From Humitalea rosea (GTDB lineage Bacteria > Pseudomonadota > Alphaproteobacteria > Acetobacterales > Acetobacteraceae): a DNA stretch of 64,000 bases. A program made the position numbers and the translations under genes. The stretch spans positions 107,084 to 171,083 of the forward strand of contig NZ_QKYU01000011.1 of assembly GCF_003253705.1 (NCBI RefSeq), written 5' to 3'. Under the pieces are notes generated by a model. That model did not search any database, had not been told where the DNA came from, and was given only the letters and a program-made list of their open reading frames with translations. Shown one piece after another: positions 1-10,035 of this stretch. Numbering within the stretch: the stretch's first letter is position 1; each line of letters begins with the position of its first letter.

Positions 1-649
1 TGCTGGGGTCCGCAACGGTGGGGCCGGAGGCGATCACCGTCGGGTCATCCCCCGGCACATCGGAGATCGCCAGGGTCACGACCTGAGCGGGGAAGGCCGC
101 CGCCGCCAGCCTGCCGCCCTTGATCGCCGAGAGGTGCCGGCGGATGCAGTTCATCTCATGGATGGTGGCGCCGCAGGCGAGCAGGGCGCGGTTGACCGCC
201 TGCTTGTCCTCCAGGGTCAGCCCCGGGGCCGCCAGCGCCAGCAAGGCCGATCCGCCGCCGGAGATCAGCGCCAGCACCAGGTCATCCGCGCCCAGCCCCT
301 GCACCATCGCCAGCATCCGCGCCGCCGCCGCGGCACCGGCGGCGTCGGGCACGGGGTGGGAGGCCTCGATGACCTCCACCCCCGTGGTCGGGTAGCCATG
401 GCCATAGCGGGTGACGACCAGGCCGGTCGCCTCGGGCCAGACCGCCTCGACCGCCGCCGCCATGACGGCGGCGGATTTGCCGGCGCCGACCACCACCACC
501 CGCCCCTTCGGGCGCGGCGGCAGATGGGCGGCCAGCACGATCCTGGGATCGGCGGCAGCGACGGCGGCGTCGAACAGGGCGCGCAGCGTCGCGCGGGCAG
601 AGGCATCATCCATGACGGCAAGCATGGCGCGATGGCGCCCGCGCGTCAT
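1..649 (-). CDS. Glycerate 2-kinase, MOFRL/GCK family (C-terminus outside window)
   Basis: Encodes the N-terminal half of a class II glycerate kinase (TtuD/GLYCTK type), which phosphorylates D-glycerate for entry into lower glycolysis. The reading shows the family pattern: a VVVVGAGKSAAVMA stretch near residue 50, VTRYGHGYPT, a SHPVPD motif, LISGGGSALL and a NCIRRHLSAIKGG segment, ending in ISDVPGDDPTVIASGP at the window edge. The gene runs off base 1. The start is uncertain: ATG at 649 follows a weak TGGGGTG, while ATG at 625 or 613 would give a more family-like N-terminus. It is divergent from the DUF1244 gene. Family assignment is secure; the exact substrate is inferred. Confidence 0.85.
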   Translation of the reverse strand, partial: MTRGRHRAMLAVMDDASARATLRALFDAAVAAADPRIVLAAHLPPRPKGRVVVVGAGKSAAVMAAAVEAVWPEATGLVVTRYGHGYPTTGVEVIEASHPVPDAAGAAAAARMLAMVQGLGADDLVLALISGGGSALLALAAPGLTLEDKQAVNRALLACGATIHEMNCIRRHLSAIKGGRLAAAAFPAQVVTLAISDVPGDDPTVIASGPTVADPS

Positions 650-712
650 CACCCCAGGCTTGAGCGGCACCGGCCCCGCGCCCATTTGTCGGCCGACAGC
701 AGGAGGACGACC

Positions 713-1060
713 ATGCCCGATCCGCAAGCCGAAGCCGACCTCGCCCTGGGCGCTGCCGCGACGCTGGACCCCGCCGCGCGCGAGAAGATCGAGGCCGCGG
801 CCTTCCGCAAGCTGGTGGCGCATCTGCGCAGCCGCACCGATGTGCAGAACATCGACATGATGACCCTGGCCGGCTTCTGCCGGAACTGCCTGTCGCGCTG
901 GTACCAGGAAGCGGCCGCCGATGCCGGGCTGGCGCTGGCCACCCCGGCGGCGCGGGAGATCATCTACGGCATGCCCTATGCCAACTGGCAGGCCGCACAC
1001 CAGACCGCAGCGACCCCGGCGCAAAAGGCCGCCATGGTCGCGGCCAACCCGGAGCACTGA
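713..1060 (+). CDS. DUF1244 family small protein
   Basis: A 115-residue cytosolic protein of the DUF1244 (SMc04008-like) family, whose biochemical role is unknown. The middle of the protein carries the family hallmark FCRNCLSRWY (around residue 50), with two cysteines three residues apart, followed by REIIYGMPYANWQA. The roughly 25 extra N-terminal residues are Ala-rich and variable in the family. AGGAGG at 701-706, seven bases before the ATG, decides the start. It is transcribed away from the glycerate kinase and converges on the antiporter gene, with six bases between stops. Confidence 0.85.
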   Translation: MPDPQAEADLALGAAATLDPAAREKIEAAAFRKLVAHLRSRTDVQNIDMMTLAGFCRNCLSRWYQEAAADAGLALATPAAREIIYGMPYANWQAAHQTAATPAQKAAMVAANPEH

Positions 1061-1066
1061 TGGGCC

Positions 1067-2749
1067 TCAGCCGGTGGCGGGTTCCGCCCCCGGCTTCGGG
1101 TGCAGGGCCAGGCCGAGCATGCCCAGGGCCAGTTCCCGCTCCCCCATCACGATCTCATCCGCGCCTTTTTCGCGCAGATAGGTCACCTCATCATCGGAGT
1201 GGGCGCGGGCGATGATTCGCAGGCCGGGGCTCGCCAGCCGCGCCTGTTCGACGATCTGCCCCGCCTCGAAGCCGTTGGGGATCGCGACGAAGAGCAGCGC
1301 GGCCAGCGGCAGGGCAGCGGCGGCCACCACCGTGGGTGAGGCCGCATTGCCCACGATCACCTCCCACCCATCGGTGCGGGCACGCGCGGCGCGACCAGTG
1401 TCGTCCTCCAGGATGAGGACAGGCCCCCCCGCCTCCCGCATCCCCTCGGCGATGACCCGCCCCACCCGACCATAGCCGATCACCACCGCATGCGCCGTAA
1501 GCAGCGTCGGGACCAGATCGGTCTCCTCCTCCGGCTCCGGTTGGGCCGGGGCCGAGACGGTGGTGGCCGGCAGGGTGATGAAGCGGGCGACCAGGCCGAA
1601 GACCAGCGGGTTCAGCAGGATCGAGATGATGGCCGCGGCCAGGATCAGATCCCGCCCCGCCTCCGGCAGCAGCCCCAGCGTGACCCCGAGCCCGGCCAGG
1701 ATGAAGGAGAACTCGCCGATCTGCGCGAGGCTGGCCGAAACCGTCAGCGCCGTCGCGACCGAATGGCGGAACAGGCGGATGATGATGAAGGCGGCGATGG
1801 ATTTTCCGACCAGGATGACCGCCACGGTCGCGAGCAGCGGCAGCGGCCGCTCCACCACCACCGCCGGGTTGAACAGCATCCCGACGGAGACGAAGAACAG
1901 CACCGCGAAGGCGTCTCGCAGCGGCAGCGTTTCCTCGGCGGCGCGATGGCTCAGCTCCGATTCCGCCAGCACCATGCCGGCGAAGAAGGCGCCGAGCGCG
2001 AAGGAGACCCCGAACAGGAGCGAGGAGCCGAACGCGACCCCGAGCGCCACGGCCAGCACCGCCAGCCGGAACAGCTCGCGTGAGCCGGTATGGGCGGTGT
2101 AGTGCAGGACGAAGGGGATCACCCGCCGGCCGATGATCAGCATGAAGGCGACGAAGGCCACGACCTTGCCCAGCGTCGTGGCCAGGACCATCCAGAGCGG
2201 CCCCGCGGCACCATCCACCCCGTTGATCGACTGCGCCAGCACCGGCAGCAGCACGAGGGCGATGACCATCGCCAGATCCTCGACGATCAGCCAGCCGACC
2301 GCGATCCGCCCGCGTTCCGTCTGCAGGATGCGGCGTTCCTGCAAGGAGCGCAGCAGCACCACGGTGCTGGCGACCGAAAGCGCCAGCCCGAAGACCAGCC
2401 CCGCCGCCCAGTTCCAGCCGAAGGCCCAGCCCAGCCCCATGCCCATCAGCGTCGCCGTCGCCATCTGCGCGATGGCGCCGGGGATGGCGATCATGCGGAC
2501 CGAGAGCAGGTCCTTCAGCGAGAAATGCAGCCCGACGCCGAACATCAGCAGGATCACCCCGATCTCCGCCAATTCGCCCGCCAGGGCCGCATCGCCGACG
2601 AAGCCGGGGGTGAAGGGGCCGAGCACGACACCCGCGAGCAGGTAGCCGACCAAGGGCGAGATCCGCAGCCGGTGGGCGATGATGCCCATGACGAAGGCGA
2701 GGGCGAGACCGGCGGCGATCATCGCGATCAGGGGGGTGGGGTGGTGCAT
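1067..2749 (-). CDS. ybaL: YbaL-type CPA2 cation:proton antiporter with TrkA-N domain
   Basis: A 560-residue inner-membrane monovalent cation:proton antiporter of the CPA2/Kef family, closest in appearance to E. coli YbaL. The N-terminus (MHHPTPLI, then LRISPLVGYLLAG and GVILLMFGVGLHFSLKDL) matches that subfamily. About 12 hydrophobic segments fill residues 1-400. A cytoplasmic Rossmann/TrkA-N domain follows, with GYGRVGRVIAEGM as nucleotide-binding loop near residue 425. There is no obvious TrkA-C domain. The start at 2749 is favoured because TGGAGG lies just upstream; the ATG at 2764 lacks a ribosome site. It probably exports K+ or Na+ under stress; the ion is inferred. Confidence 0.9.
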   Translation of the reverse strand: MHHPTPLIAMIAAGLALAFVMGIIAHRLRISPLVGYLLAGVVLGPFTPGFVGDAALAGELAEIGVILLMFGVGLHFSLKDLLSVRMIAIPGAIAQMATATLMGMGLGWAFGWNWAAGLVFGLALSVASTVVLLRSLQERRILQTERGRIAVGWLIVEDLAMVIALVLLPVLAQSINGVDGAAGPLWMVLATTLGKVVAFVAFMLIIGRRVIPFVLHYTAHTGSRELFRLAVLAVALGVAFGSSLLFGVSFALGAFFAGMVLAESELSHRAAEETLPLRDAFAVLFFVSVGMLFNPAVVVERPLPLLATVAVILVGKSIAAFIIIRLFRHSVATALTVSASLAQIGEFSFILAGLGVTLGLLPEAGRDLILAAAIISILLNPLVFGLVARFITLPATTVSAPAQPEPEEETDLVPTLLTAHAVVIGYGRVGRVIAEGMREAGGPVLILEDDTGRAARARTDGWEVIVGNAASPTVVAAAALPLAALLFVAIPNGFEAGQIVEQARLASPGLRIIARAHSDDEVTYLREKGADEIVMGERELALGMLGLALHPKPGAEPATG

Positions 2750-2806
2750 CGGCCTCCAGACCATAGGCGAGGGAAGAAAAGGCGGGACCGCGGCCCCTTG
2801 AGCGTC

Positions 2807-3574
2807 TCAACCGCCCACGGCGCGCGCCACAAGGAAGGCGACGCCGGCCGCGAGGCCGCCGATGCCGAGGGTCTGAACCGCCCCGCGCAAGGGCGGCAGC
2901 CCGGTCGCCCGCGCCTTCAGCCAGCCGAACCCGGTCAGCGCGAGGGCCGTCATCACCGCGGACAGGGTCAGGGCGGGCGGCGTCTCGGCAAAGAAAAAAT
3001 AGGGGGAGAGCGGGATCATGCCGCCCACCACATAGGCGCCGCCGATCGCCACCGCCGAGCGCCTCGCCCGGTTGGCTTCGGGTTCGGCGAGTTCCAGCTC
3101 GAAGCGCATCATGAAATCGACCCAGGCCTGGCGGTCGGCGCAGATGGCGTTGGTGGCGGCGGTCAGCACCTCCCCGCGCAGGCCCTGGCGATGCAGAATC
3201 GCCATGACCTCCCAATGCTCTCGCTCGGGCCAGTCGTGGGTTTCCTGCTCCTCCCGCCGGCGTTCGGCGGCGTAGTGGTCAGCGTCGGTGCGGGCGGCGA
3301 GGTAGCCGCCCAGGCCCATGGCGACGCAGCCCGCGGCGATTTCGGCCAGCCCCGCCGTCACGATCAGCGGGTTGGCCGCGACCGCCCCGGCCAGGCCCGC
3401 CGCCAAGGCGAAGGGCACGGTCAGCCCATCGGCCATGCCGATGACGATATCCCGCACAGTCTGGCTGCCGGCGAAATGGCCCTCGGGCGCGGGGCCGGGG
3501 GGTGGCGGGGGCAGCCCGTCCCGCCAGGCGGGGCGAAGGGGCTCGGCGGCGGCGGGAGCATTGTCGTTCGGCAT
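2807..3574 (-). CDS. VIT1/CCC1-family transporter
   Basis: A 255-residue membrane protein of the VIT/CCC1 (DUF125) family, which in plants and yeast moves Fe2+ or Mn2+ out of the cytosol. After a Pro-rich N-terminal tail of about 35 residues comes the family opening VRDIVIGMADGLTVPFALAAGL (first membrane segment), then AAGCVAMGLGGYLA. A charged cytoplasmic loop with many Glu and His (HYAAERRREEQETHDWPERE, residues ~100-120) is the usual metal-binding loop. Three further membrane segments follow, including AIGGAYVVGGMIPLSPYFF. It is divergent from tkt and lies 58 bases upstream of ybaL on the same strand. The metal carried is not determined by sequence. Confidence 0.88.
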   Translation of the reverse strand: MPNDNAPAAAEPLRPAWRDGLPPPPPGPAPEGHFAGSQTVRDIVIGMADGLTVPFALAAGLAGAVAANPLIVTAGLAEIAAGCVAMGLGGYLAARTDADHYAAERRREEQETHDWPEREHWEVMAILHRQGLRGEVLTAATNAICADRQAWVDFMMRFELELAEPEANRARRSAVAIGGAYVVGGMIPLSPYFFFAETPPALTLSAVMTALALTGFGWLKARATGLPPLRGAVQTLGIGGLAAGVAFLVARAVGG

Positions 3575-3675
3575 GACGTGAGATTAACCCGAAAAGCCTG
3601 CTGCATGGCAGCATCCAGCGGCATCATTCCTGACGAAGCGTGGAGGTCGCGGCGCGCCCATCGCCCGCGACGCGG

Positions 3676-3704
3676 TTGCCCCTCCGCCTCCCCCACCTTA
3701 TAGC
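3676..3704 (+). promoter_or_regulatory. Predicted sigma70 promoter of tkt-gap-pgk
   Basis: TTGCCC (3676-3681), a 17-base spacer and TATAGC (3699-3704) give a well-spaced housekeeping promoter in the 159-bp divergent region, pointing into tkt. A start of transcription near 3711 is expected. The same TTGCC-N17-TATAG form occurs before rpmI. Confidence 0.6.
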
Positions 3705-3733
3705 GGCCGGGCACAGCCATTGGATGTCCCCGC

Positions 3734-5785
3734 TTGGCCGCCCTGCCTCCTGCCGACCCCACTGCCGCCAACCCGGCCCTTGCCGCCCAGGCCGTCCTGC
3801 TCGCCAGACCGGTGACCGAGGCGCGTCGCATGGCGGATGCCATCCGTGCCCTGGCGATCGACGCCGTGGAGGCGGCGAAATCCGGCCACCCCGGCATGCC
3901 CATGGGCATGGCCGATGTCGCGACGGTGCTCTGGACCCGGTTCCTGAAATTCGACGCGGCCGATCCGCGCTGGCCCGACCGCGACCGCTTCGTGCTGTCG
4001 GCCGGGCACGGCTCGATGCTGCTCTATGCTCTGATCCATCTGACCGGCCATGCCGGCATGGGGATCGAGGATCTGAAGCAGTTTCGCCAGCTGCATTCCG
4101 TCGCCGCCGGCCATCCGGAATACGGCGAGCATCCCGCGATCGAGACCACGACCGGCCCGCTCGGCCAGGGCCTGGCCACCGCCGTCGGCATGGCGCTGGC
4201 CGAACGCCATCTGGCGGCGCGCTTCGGGCGTTCGCTGGTCGATCACCGCACCTGGGTCATCGCCTCGGACGGCGACCTGATGGAGGGCATCAGCCACGAG
4301 GCGGCCTCCCTCGCCGGGCATATGAAGCTGAGCAAGCTGACGGTGCTGTGGGACGACAACGGCATCTCGATCGACGGCGATCTGTCGATCTCCTCCTCCG
4401 AGGATCAGCTCAAGCGCTTTGCCGCCTATGGCTGGGCGGTGAAGCGGGTGGATGGGCATGACCCGGACGCCGTGGCCGCCGCCTGCGCCCAGGCCGTGCG
4501 CGCGAGCAAGCCGACCCTGATCGCCTGCCGCACCATCATCGGCTTCTCCGCGCCTACCAAGGCCGGCACCGCGGGCAGCCACGGCTCGCCGCTCGGCGGG
4601 GCCGAGGCCGCGGCGGCCAAGGCCGCCCTCGGCTGGACGCATGCGCCCTTCGAGGTGCCGGAGGATCTGCGCGCCCTTTGGGCGACGGCCGGCGCGCGCT
4701 CAAGCGGCCCGCGCCGCTCCTGGCTCAAGCGCTTGGCCAAGCATCCCCAGAAGGGCGAGTTCGACCGCGCCATCCAGGGCCGCCTGCCCGATGGCTGGAC
4801 GGATTCGCTGAACGCGCTCCGTGCCTCGATCGCCGAGAACAAGCCGAATCAGGGCAGCCGCATTTCCAGCCAGAAGGCGCTGGAAGCTTTGGTCCCCGCG
4901 GTGCCCGAGATGATCGGCGGCAGCGCCGACCTCACCGGCAGCAACAACACCAACGTCAAGGGCATCCCCGCGATGAAGCCCGGCGATTACGCCGGCCGCT
5001 TCGTCCACTGGGGCATCCGCGAGCATGGGATGGCCGCCGCGATGAACGGGATGGCGCTGCATGGCGGCATCATCCCCTATTCGGGCACCTTCCTGATTTT
5101 CGCCGATTACCTGCGGCCGGCGCTGCGGCTCGCCGCGCTGATGCAGCAGCGCGTCATCCATGTGCTGACGCATGACAGCATCGGCCTCGGCGAGGACGGC
5201 CCGACCCACCAGCCGGTGGAGACGCTCGCCAGCCTGCGCTGCATCCCGAATGTCTCCGTCTTCCGCCCGGCGGATGCGATGGAGACGGCGGAATGCTGGG
5301 ATCTGGCCTTGCGGCGCAATGACGGCCCCTCGGTACTCGCGCTGTCGCGCCAAAACCTGCCGACGCTCAGCACCGAGACGGGGGAAAACCGCTGCGCCCG
5401 CGGCGGCTATGTGCTGGCCGAGGCCTCCGGCCCCCGCCGCGCGACCTTCATCGCCACCGGGTCGGAAGTGCAGCTCGCCATGGCGGCGCGCGACATGCTG
5501 GAGGCCGAGGGCCTGCCGGCGGCCGTCGTCTCCCTGCCCTGCTGGGAATTGTTCGCGGCCCAGGATCCCGCCTATCGCGAGGCAACCCTGGGCTCCGCCC
5601 CGCGTATCGGCATCGAGGCCGCGGTCAGCTTCGGCTGGGACCGCTGGCTGGGGCCGGAGGGCGCCTTCATCGGCATGACCGGCTTCGGCGCCAGCGCCCC
5701 GGCCGAGCAGCTCTATCGTCATTTCGGCATCACCGCCGAGGCCGCGGCACAGGCCGCGCGCAAGCGCATCACCACCAACGCGTAA
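3734..5785 (+). CDS. tkt: Transketolase
   Basis: Thiamine-diphosphate enzyme of the pentose phosphate/Calvin-type sugar shuffling pathway, moving two-carbon ketol units between sugar phosphates. The protein has the N-terminal TPP domain ([39 protein letters not shown] as GDG motif), the pyrimidine domain with the catalytic Glu in [16 protein letters not shown], and the C-terminal domain. The longest frame starts at TTG 3734 (683 aa). GTG at 3812 would give the family-length N-terminus ([14 protein letters not shown]), and ATG 3830 is preceded by GAGG, so the true start may be 80-100 bases downstream. It heads tkt-gap-pgk, with 15 bases to gap. Confidence 0.95.
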   Translation: MAALPPADPTAANPALAAQAVLLARPVTEARRMADAIRALAIDAVEAAKSGHPGMPMGMADVATVLWTRFLKFDAADPRWPDRDRFVLSAGHGSMLLYALIHLTGHAGMGIEDLKQFRQLHSVAAGHPEYGEHPAIETTTGPLGQGLATAVGMALAERHLAARFGRSLVDHRTWVIASDGDLMEGISHEAASLAGHMKLSKLTVLWDDNGISIDGDLSISSSEDQLKRFAAYGWAVKRVDGHDPDAVAAACAQAVRASKPTLIACRTIIGFSAPTKAGTAGSHGSPLGGAEAAAAKAALGWTHAPFEVPEDLRALWATAGARSSGPRRSWLKRLAKHPQKGEFDRAIQGRLPDGWTDSLNALRASIAENKPNQGSRISSQKALEALVPAVPEMIGGSADLTGSNNTNVKGIPAMKPGDYAGRFVHWGIREHGMAAAMNGMALHGGIIPYSGTFLIFADYLRPALRLAALMQQRVIHVLTHDSIGLGEDGPTHQPVETLASLRCIPNVSVFRPADAMETAECWDLALRRNDGPSVLALSRQNLPTLSTETGENRCARGGYVLAEASGPRRATFIATGSEVQLAMAARDMLEAEGLPAAVVSLPCWELFAAQDPAYREATLGSAPRIGIEAAVSFGWDRWLGPEGAFIGMTGFGASAPAEQLYRHFGITAEAAAQAARKRITTNA

Positions 5786-5800
5786 AAGGGAATAGCTGCC

Positions 5801-6817
5801 ATGGCCGTGAAGGTCGCGATCAACGGGTTCGGACGCATTGGGCGCCTTGTGCTGCGCGCCATGATCGAAAGCGGGCGCAGCGATGTGGAATGCGTCGCGA
5901 TCAACGACCTCGGCTCGGTCGAGGCGAACGCGCATCTGTTCCGCTATGACAGCGTGCACGGCCGCTTCCCCGGCGAGGTCGCCGTCGATGGCAACAAGCT
6001 GCTGATCACCGCCAATGGCCGGAGCTATGCGCCGATCGTGGTCAGCGCCGAGCGCGACCCGACCAAGGTGCCGTTCCAGGGCGTCGATGTGGCGATGGAA
6101 TGCACCGGCATCTTCACCGCCAAGGACAAGGCCTCCGCCCTGCTGACCGCGGGCGCGCGAAAAGTGCTGATCTCGGCCCCGGGCGAGAACGCGGATGCGA
6201 CCATCGTCTATGGCGTGAACCACCAGGTGCTGACGAAGGAGATGACGGTCGTCTCCAACGCCTCCTGCACCACCAACTGCCTGGCGCCGATCGCCCAGGT
6301 GCTGCACCAGGAATTCGGCATCCTGCGCGGCTACATGGTCACCATCCACGCCTATACCGGCGACCAGAACACGGTGGACACGCTGCACAAGGACCTGCAC
6401 CGGGCCCGCGCCGCCGCCGTCTCCGCGATCCCGACCAGCACGGGTGCGGCCAAGGCCGTCGGCCTCGTGCTGCCGGAGCTGAAGGGCAAGCTGGACGGCA
6501 CCGCCATCCGCATCCCGGTGCCGAATGTCTCCCTGGTCAGCCTGGACTTCGTCCCGGCCAAGGAGAATGTGACCAAGGAGCAGGTGAACGCGGCGATGAA
6601 GGCCGCGAGCGAGGGCCGCCTGCGCGGCATCCTCGACTACAACACCGCGCCGCTGGTCAGCATCGACTTCAACCACAACCCGGCGTCCTCGACCTTCGAC
6701 GCCACCCAGACCCAGGTCGTCGATGGCGCGCTGGTCCGGGTGATGTCCTGGTACGACAACGAGTGGGGCTTCTCGAACCGCATGAGCGATACGGCCGCCC
6801 TGTTCGGCAGCCTTTAA
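5801..6817 (+). CDS. gap: Glyceraldehyde-3-phosphate dehydrogenase
   Basis: A 338-residue phosphorylating GAPDH, interconverting glyceraldehyde-3-phosphate and 1,3-bisphosphoglycerate. It opens with the NAD-binding [15 protein letters not shown] and carries the active-site Cys in [12 protein letters not shown] (about residue 156). The catalytic His segment TIHAYTGDQ and the C-terminal [12 protein letters not shown] are also present. The AINDLG segment after strand 2 favours NAD over NADP, by family knowledge. It sits 15 bases after tkt and 21 bases before pgk, so the three form one operon serving glycolysis/gluconeogenesis and pentose metabolism. Confidence 0.97.
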   Translation: MAVKVAINGFGRIGRLVLRAMIESGRSDVECVAINDLGSVEANAHLFRYDSVHGRFPGEVAVDGNKLLITANGRSYAPIVVSAERDPTKVPFQGVDVAMECTGIFTAKDKASALLTAGARKVLISAPGENADATIVYGVNHQVLTKEMTVVSNASCTTNCLAPIAQVLHQEFGILRGYMVTIHAYTGDQNTVDTLHKDLHRARAAAVSAIPTSTGAAKAVGLVLPELKGKLDGTAIRIPVPNVSLVSLDFVPAKENVTKEQVNAAMKAASEGRLRGILDYNTAPLVSIDFNHNPASSTFDATQTQVVDGALVRVMSWYDNEWGFSNRMSDTAALFGSL

Positions 6818-6838
6818 TACCCGCCGGAGCAGATACGC

Positions 6839-8029
6839 ATGGCCCGCACCCTCGATGACCTCACCGATGTGGCGGGCAAGCGTGTCCTGCTTCGCGCCGA
6901 TCTGAACGTGCCGACCTCGGACGGCAAGATCACCGACCGCACCCGGATCGACCGCCTCTGCCCCACCATCCGCGAACTCGCCAACAAGGGCGCGCGGGTG
7001 GTGGTGTGCAGCCATTTCGACCGCCCCCGCGGCAAGCGCGTGCCGGAAATGTCGCTGGCGCCGATGGCGGAGGCGCTGTCCGACGCGCTGGAGCGCCCCG
7101 TGGGTTTCGCCGATGACTGCATCGGCCCGGTGGCCGAGGCCGCCGTCGCGGCGCTGAAGGATGGCGAGATCCTGCTGCTGGAAAACACCCGCTTCCACGC
7201 CGGCGAGGAGAAGAACGACCCGGCCATGGCAGCGGCGCTGGCGAAGCTCGCCGATGTCTATGTGAACGACGCCTTCTCCGCCGCCCACCGCGCCCATGCC
7301 AGCACCGAGGGCGTCGCGCATCTGCTCCCCGCCTATGCGGGCCGGCTGATGCAGGCCGAGCTGGATGCGTTGCAGGCAGCCCTCGGCAAGCCCGCGCGCC
7401 CGGTCGTGGCGATCGTCGGCGGCGCCAAGGTCAGCACCAAGCTTGACCTGCTCGGCAATCTGTCGGGCAAGGTCGATGTGCTGGTGATCGGCGGCGCCAT
7501 GGCCAATACCTTCCTCGCCGCGCAAGGCGCCGCCATGGGCCGCTCGTTGCAGGAAGCCGAGATGCATGCGACGGCGCTCGATATCCTTGAGACCGCCAAG
7601 GACAATAATTGCGAGGTGCTGCTGCCGGTCGATCTGGTCGCGGCCGAGCGCTTCGAGGCCGGTTCCCCGCATCGCACCGTCTCCGCCATGTCGGTGCCAG
7701 AGGATATGATGGCGCTCGACGTCGGGCCGGAGACGGTCAGAATGATTGAGGCGCGGCTGCGCGGCGCGAGCACGCTGGTCTGGAACGGCCCGCTCGGCGC
7801 CTTCGAGATCCCCCCCTTCGACACCGCGACCGTGGAAGTGGCGGCGATGGTTGCCTCGCTGACCGCATCGGCGGGGCTGGTCTCCATCGGCGGCGGGGGT
7901 GACACCGTCTCCGCCTTGCGCCACGCCGGGGTGCTGGACCGGATGACCTACGTCTCCTCGGCCGGCGGGGCCTTCCTGGAATGGCTGGAAGGCAAGACGC
8001 TGCCAGGGGTCGCGGCGCTCGGCGGCTGA
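6839..8029 (+). CDS. pgk: Phosphoglycerate kinase
   Basis: A 396-residue PGK, making ATP and 3-phosphoglycerate from 1,3-bisphosphoglycerate. Visible signatures are [19 protein letters not shown] near the N-terminus, the SHFDRPRG substrate-binding segment, [29 protein letters not shown] at the hinge, and [10 protein letters not shown] near the C-terminus for nucleotide binding. The length is typical. It is the last gene of the tkt-gap-pgk operon. The aldolase that often follows in related genomes is instead at 29.4 kb. Confidence 0.97.
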   Translation: MARTLDDLTDVAGKRVLLRADLNVPTSDGKITDRTRIDRLCPTIRELANKGARVVVCSHFDRPRGKRVPEMSLAPMAEALSDALERPVGFADDCIGPVAEAAVAALKDGEILLLENTRFHAGEEKNDPAMAAALAKLADVYVNDAFSAAHRAHASTEGVAHLLPAYAGRLMQAELDALQAALGKPARPVVAIVGGAKVSTKLDLLGNLSGKVDVLVIGGAMANTFLAAQGAAMGRSLQEAEMHATALDILETAKDNNCEVLLPVDLVAAERFEAGSPHRTVSAMSVPEDMMALDVGPETVRMIEARLRGASTLVWNGPLGAFEIPPFDTATVEVAAMVASLTASAGLVSIGGGGDTVSALRHAGVLDRMTYVSSAGGAFLEWLEGKTLPGVAALGG

Positions 8030-8199
8030 ACGCTGAATTTTTCGTAAACAAGGCGGATGCAACCGGCGGTGGGTTGAGTGTTAACGGGGCGTAAACGCAT
8101 GGTTCGTGCATGCGTATCGCCCCGCTTTCCCCCACCCGCAGCCCCGCCATCGCCGCACGGCGGCGCTTGCCGTTCACCGCCGATTTACGTCTCTCGGCC

Positions 8200-8421
8200 A
8201 TGATCGCCAGCATGATCACGACCAACGCTCTCGCCGCCTTCTCCCAGGATGTGTCCCGCACCGGCGGGGTCGGCGCCGCGACCCCGGTGCGCGATGTGCA
8301 GACCGCCAGCGGCCGGTCGGCCGCCTCGGCCTTGGCCGGGCCGCAGCGCACCCTTGGGGCGGTTCCGCCGGCACCCAGCCAGGCTCCGCCGCGCGGATCT
8401 TTGCTCGACCTGCGGGTCTGA
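8200..8421 (+). CDS. Small hypothetical protein
   Basis: I do not recognise this as a characterised family. The 73-residue reading begins MIASMITTNALAAFSQDVSR and ends PRGSLLDLRV, with a Pro/Ala-rich second half. No membrane segment or signal peptide is clear. An in-frame ATG upstream at 8110 would add 30 Arg-rich residues that look non-coding; ATG 8212 is also possible. The frame is open between pgk and the NUDIX gene, and the GC-rich codon pattern is compatible with coding, but support is limited. Confidence 0.4.
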   Translation: MIASMITTNALAAFSQDVSRTGGVGAATPVRDVQTASGRSAASALAGPQRTLGAVPPAPSQAPPRGSLLDLRV

Positions 8422-8472
8422 ACCGAGCCGCTGCCGCTTGCGCCACGGCGCGCGCATGGCCACCCTATAGGT

Positions 8473-9036
8473 ATGACTTCCGCCGATCCGCCCCGTTTTA
8501 TCCGCCGCATCCCCGAGGGGGATGACCGCGAACGGCTGACCTGCCTGGACTGCGGCCACGTCGCCTACGAAAATCCAAAGATCGTGGTCGGCAGCGTCGT
8601 GGAGCTGGAGGGCGGCGTCCTGCTCTGCCGCCGGGCGATCGAGCCCCGCCGCGGGTTCTGGACGCTTCCGGCCGGCTACATGGAAATGCAGGAAACGGTC
8701 GAGGAAGGCGCCCTCCGCGAAGCCTGGGAGGAAGCCCGCGCCCGGCTCACGCTGGAGGGCGTGCTCGCGGTCTATTCCATCGCGCGACTGGGACAGGTGC
8801 AGGTGATCTTCCGCGCCCGGCTGGCGGAACCCGGCTTTGCGGCCGGGCCGGAAAGCCTGGAGGTCCGCCGCTTCGACTGGGACGAAATCCCCTGGGATGC
8901 GCTGGCGTTCCCCTCGGTCCACTGGGCGCTGCAGACGTGGCGCGAGGGGGCCGGCGCGCCGCTTGGCGCACCCGCCGGCAACCCCGGCACGGACCCGCGC
9001 GGCGCCACGCCTTTGCCAGGGGGGGTCGCATTATGA
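8473..9036 (+). CDS. NUDIX hydrolase
   Basis: A 187-residue hydrolase of nucleoside diphosphate-linked compounds. A short N-terminal metal-ribbon-like [13 protein letters not shown] precedes the NUDIX fold. The NUDIX box is complete: [18 protein letters not shown] followed by EEARARL (residues ~73-97), with the REAWEE metal ligands. The family includes NADH and ADP-ribose pyrophosphatases; the substrate cannot be told. About 30 Ala/Gly/Pro-rich residues extend the C-terminus. Its TGA overlaps the ATG of the next gene (ATGA at 9033), so the two are translationally coupled. TATAGG lies immediately before the start codon, but no matching -35 was found. Confidence 0.88.
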   Translation: MTSADPPRFIRRIPEGDDRERLTCLDCGHVAYENPKIVVGSVVELEGGVLLCRRAIEPRRGFWTLPAGYMEMQETVEEGALREAWEEARARLTLEGVLAVYSIARLGQVQVIFRARLAEPGFAAGPESLEVRRFDWDEIPWDALAFPSVHWALQTWREGAGAPLGAPAGNPGTDPRGATPLPGGVAL

Positions 9037-10028
9037 CCAAGGGACCGGGACCGCGCTGGGCGAGCTGGATGCTGGCCCTGGCACTGGCGCCAGCCTGCGC
9101 CATGGGGCAGGCGCGGGCCCAGGCGAGCGATGCGGCGACGACAGCCGCGCCCGAGCCCGCCACGCGACGTATCCAGCTCACACCGGTGGAACCGCGCGGG
9201 AGCGCCATCCGCCGCCCCGCGACCCCGGGGGCACCGGATGTGCCATCGGCGCAGCCGCCGGTGGTTCAGGCTCCGGTGGTTCAGGCTCCGGCGGCGCCGG
9301 CCCCGGTGGCTCAGGCCCCGACGGTTCAAGCCCCGACGGTTCAGGTCCCGGTGCTTCAGGCCCCAGTGGTTCAGGCCCCAGTGGTTCAGGCCCCAGTGGT
9401 TCAGGCCCCAGTGGTTCAGGCCCCAGTGGTTCAGGCCCCAGTGGTTCAGGCGCCGACGGTTCAGGCCCCGGCGGTTCAGGCCCCGGCGGCCGTGCGCCGG
9501 CGCCAGGCCGCAGCCCATCCCCCCACCGCGACCGGAACCCCGGCCTCGCGTCGCCGGGCCGCGGCGCCTGTGGCGGCTCCGGCTGCCACGCCGACGCCCG
9601 CGCCTCGGCCACCCTCGCTGCGCCCAGCCGCCCGGCCCTCCGGCCCGCCCTATCCGGTCGGCACCGCCGGGGAGGCGGGCACACCCGACACGCCCCGCGC
9701 ATCCGCGCCGCAGCGCCCGGGCCGCGCCCGCCCCGCCGCGCGCAATCGCGCCGCACCGCCGCCGCCACCGCCCCCACCGGTCGCGCCCTGGGACCGCAGC
9801 GCCCGGCCGGGCCTCCCCGGTGAGCCGGCGCCCGTCCCCAACCGCGGCCTGGACCGCCCGGAGATCTCGGCACCGCCGAGGGCGCGCCTGACCCCGAGCC
9901 TGATCGGGCCGCATGCCACGCCCGATGGCGCGGCGGCGACCGGGCCAGGCCATCTCGCCCTGCGCGAGGAACGGCTGTTCACGGAACCCGCCGCCGGGGC
10001 GATGCTGCGGCTGCCCTTCAGCTACTGA
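9033..10028 (+). CDS. Secreted proline-rich protein with VQAP pentapeptide repeats
   Basis: Not a family I recognise. The 331-residue protein has a signal peptide (basic start, then [18 protein letters not shown]) and so is probably periplasmic or envelope-associated. Residues ~75-150 are about 15 pentapeptides of the form (V/T/A)VQAP, six of them identical at DNA level. The rest is Ala/Pro/Arg-rich and low complexity, with PPPPPPPP near residue 250. The C-terminus ([20 protein letters not shown]) is the only non-repetitive part. It overlaps the NUDIX stop codon by ATGA and converges on the creatininase gene. Pro-rich segments of this type often span periplasm or cell wall; a structural role is inference. 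Confidence 0.6.
   Translation: MTKGPGPRWASWMLALALAPACAMGQARAQASDAATTAAPEPATRRIQLTPVEPRGSAIRRPATPGAPDVPSAQPPVVQAPVVQAPAAPAPVAQAPTVQAPTVQVPVLQAPVVQAPVVQAPVVQAPVVQAPVVQAPVVQAPTVQAPAVQAPAAVRRRQAAAHPPTATGTPASRRRAAAPVAAPAATPTPAPRPPSLRPAARPSGPPYPVGTAGEAGTPDTPRASAPQRPGRARPAARNRAAPPPPPPPPVAPWDRSARPGLPGEPAPVPNRGLDRPEISAPPRARLTPSLIGPHATPDGAAATGPGHLALREERLFTEPAAGAMLRLPFSY
9258..9489 (+). repeat. 15-bp in-frame tandem repeat encoding VQAP units
   Basis: About fifteen 15-bp units encode pentapeptides. Six consecutive copies of CAGTGGTTCAGGCCC (about 9364-9453) are identical, flanked by diverged copies on both sides. Copy-number change would alter protein length without shifting frame. Confidence 0.85.
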
Positions 10029-10035
10029 GGCGGCG

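Noticed and set aside
4700..8062. Minus-strand open frame of about 1120 codons opposite tkt-gap-pgk
   Set aside because: It is antisense to three unmistakable glycolytic genes, is rich in His/Gly/Arg/Gln as expected of a GC-rich shadow frame, and shows no family motif.
8466..8472. TATAGG just before the NUDIX start as a leaderless promoter
   Set aside because: No -35 box lies 16-18 bases upstream, and transcription would begin inside the codons after ATG.
9258..9489. Possible CRISPR array
   Set aside because: The repeats are contiguous 15-bp coding units without spacers.
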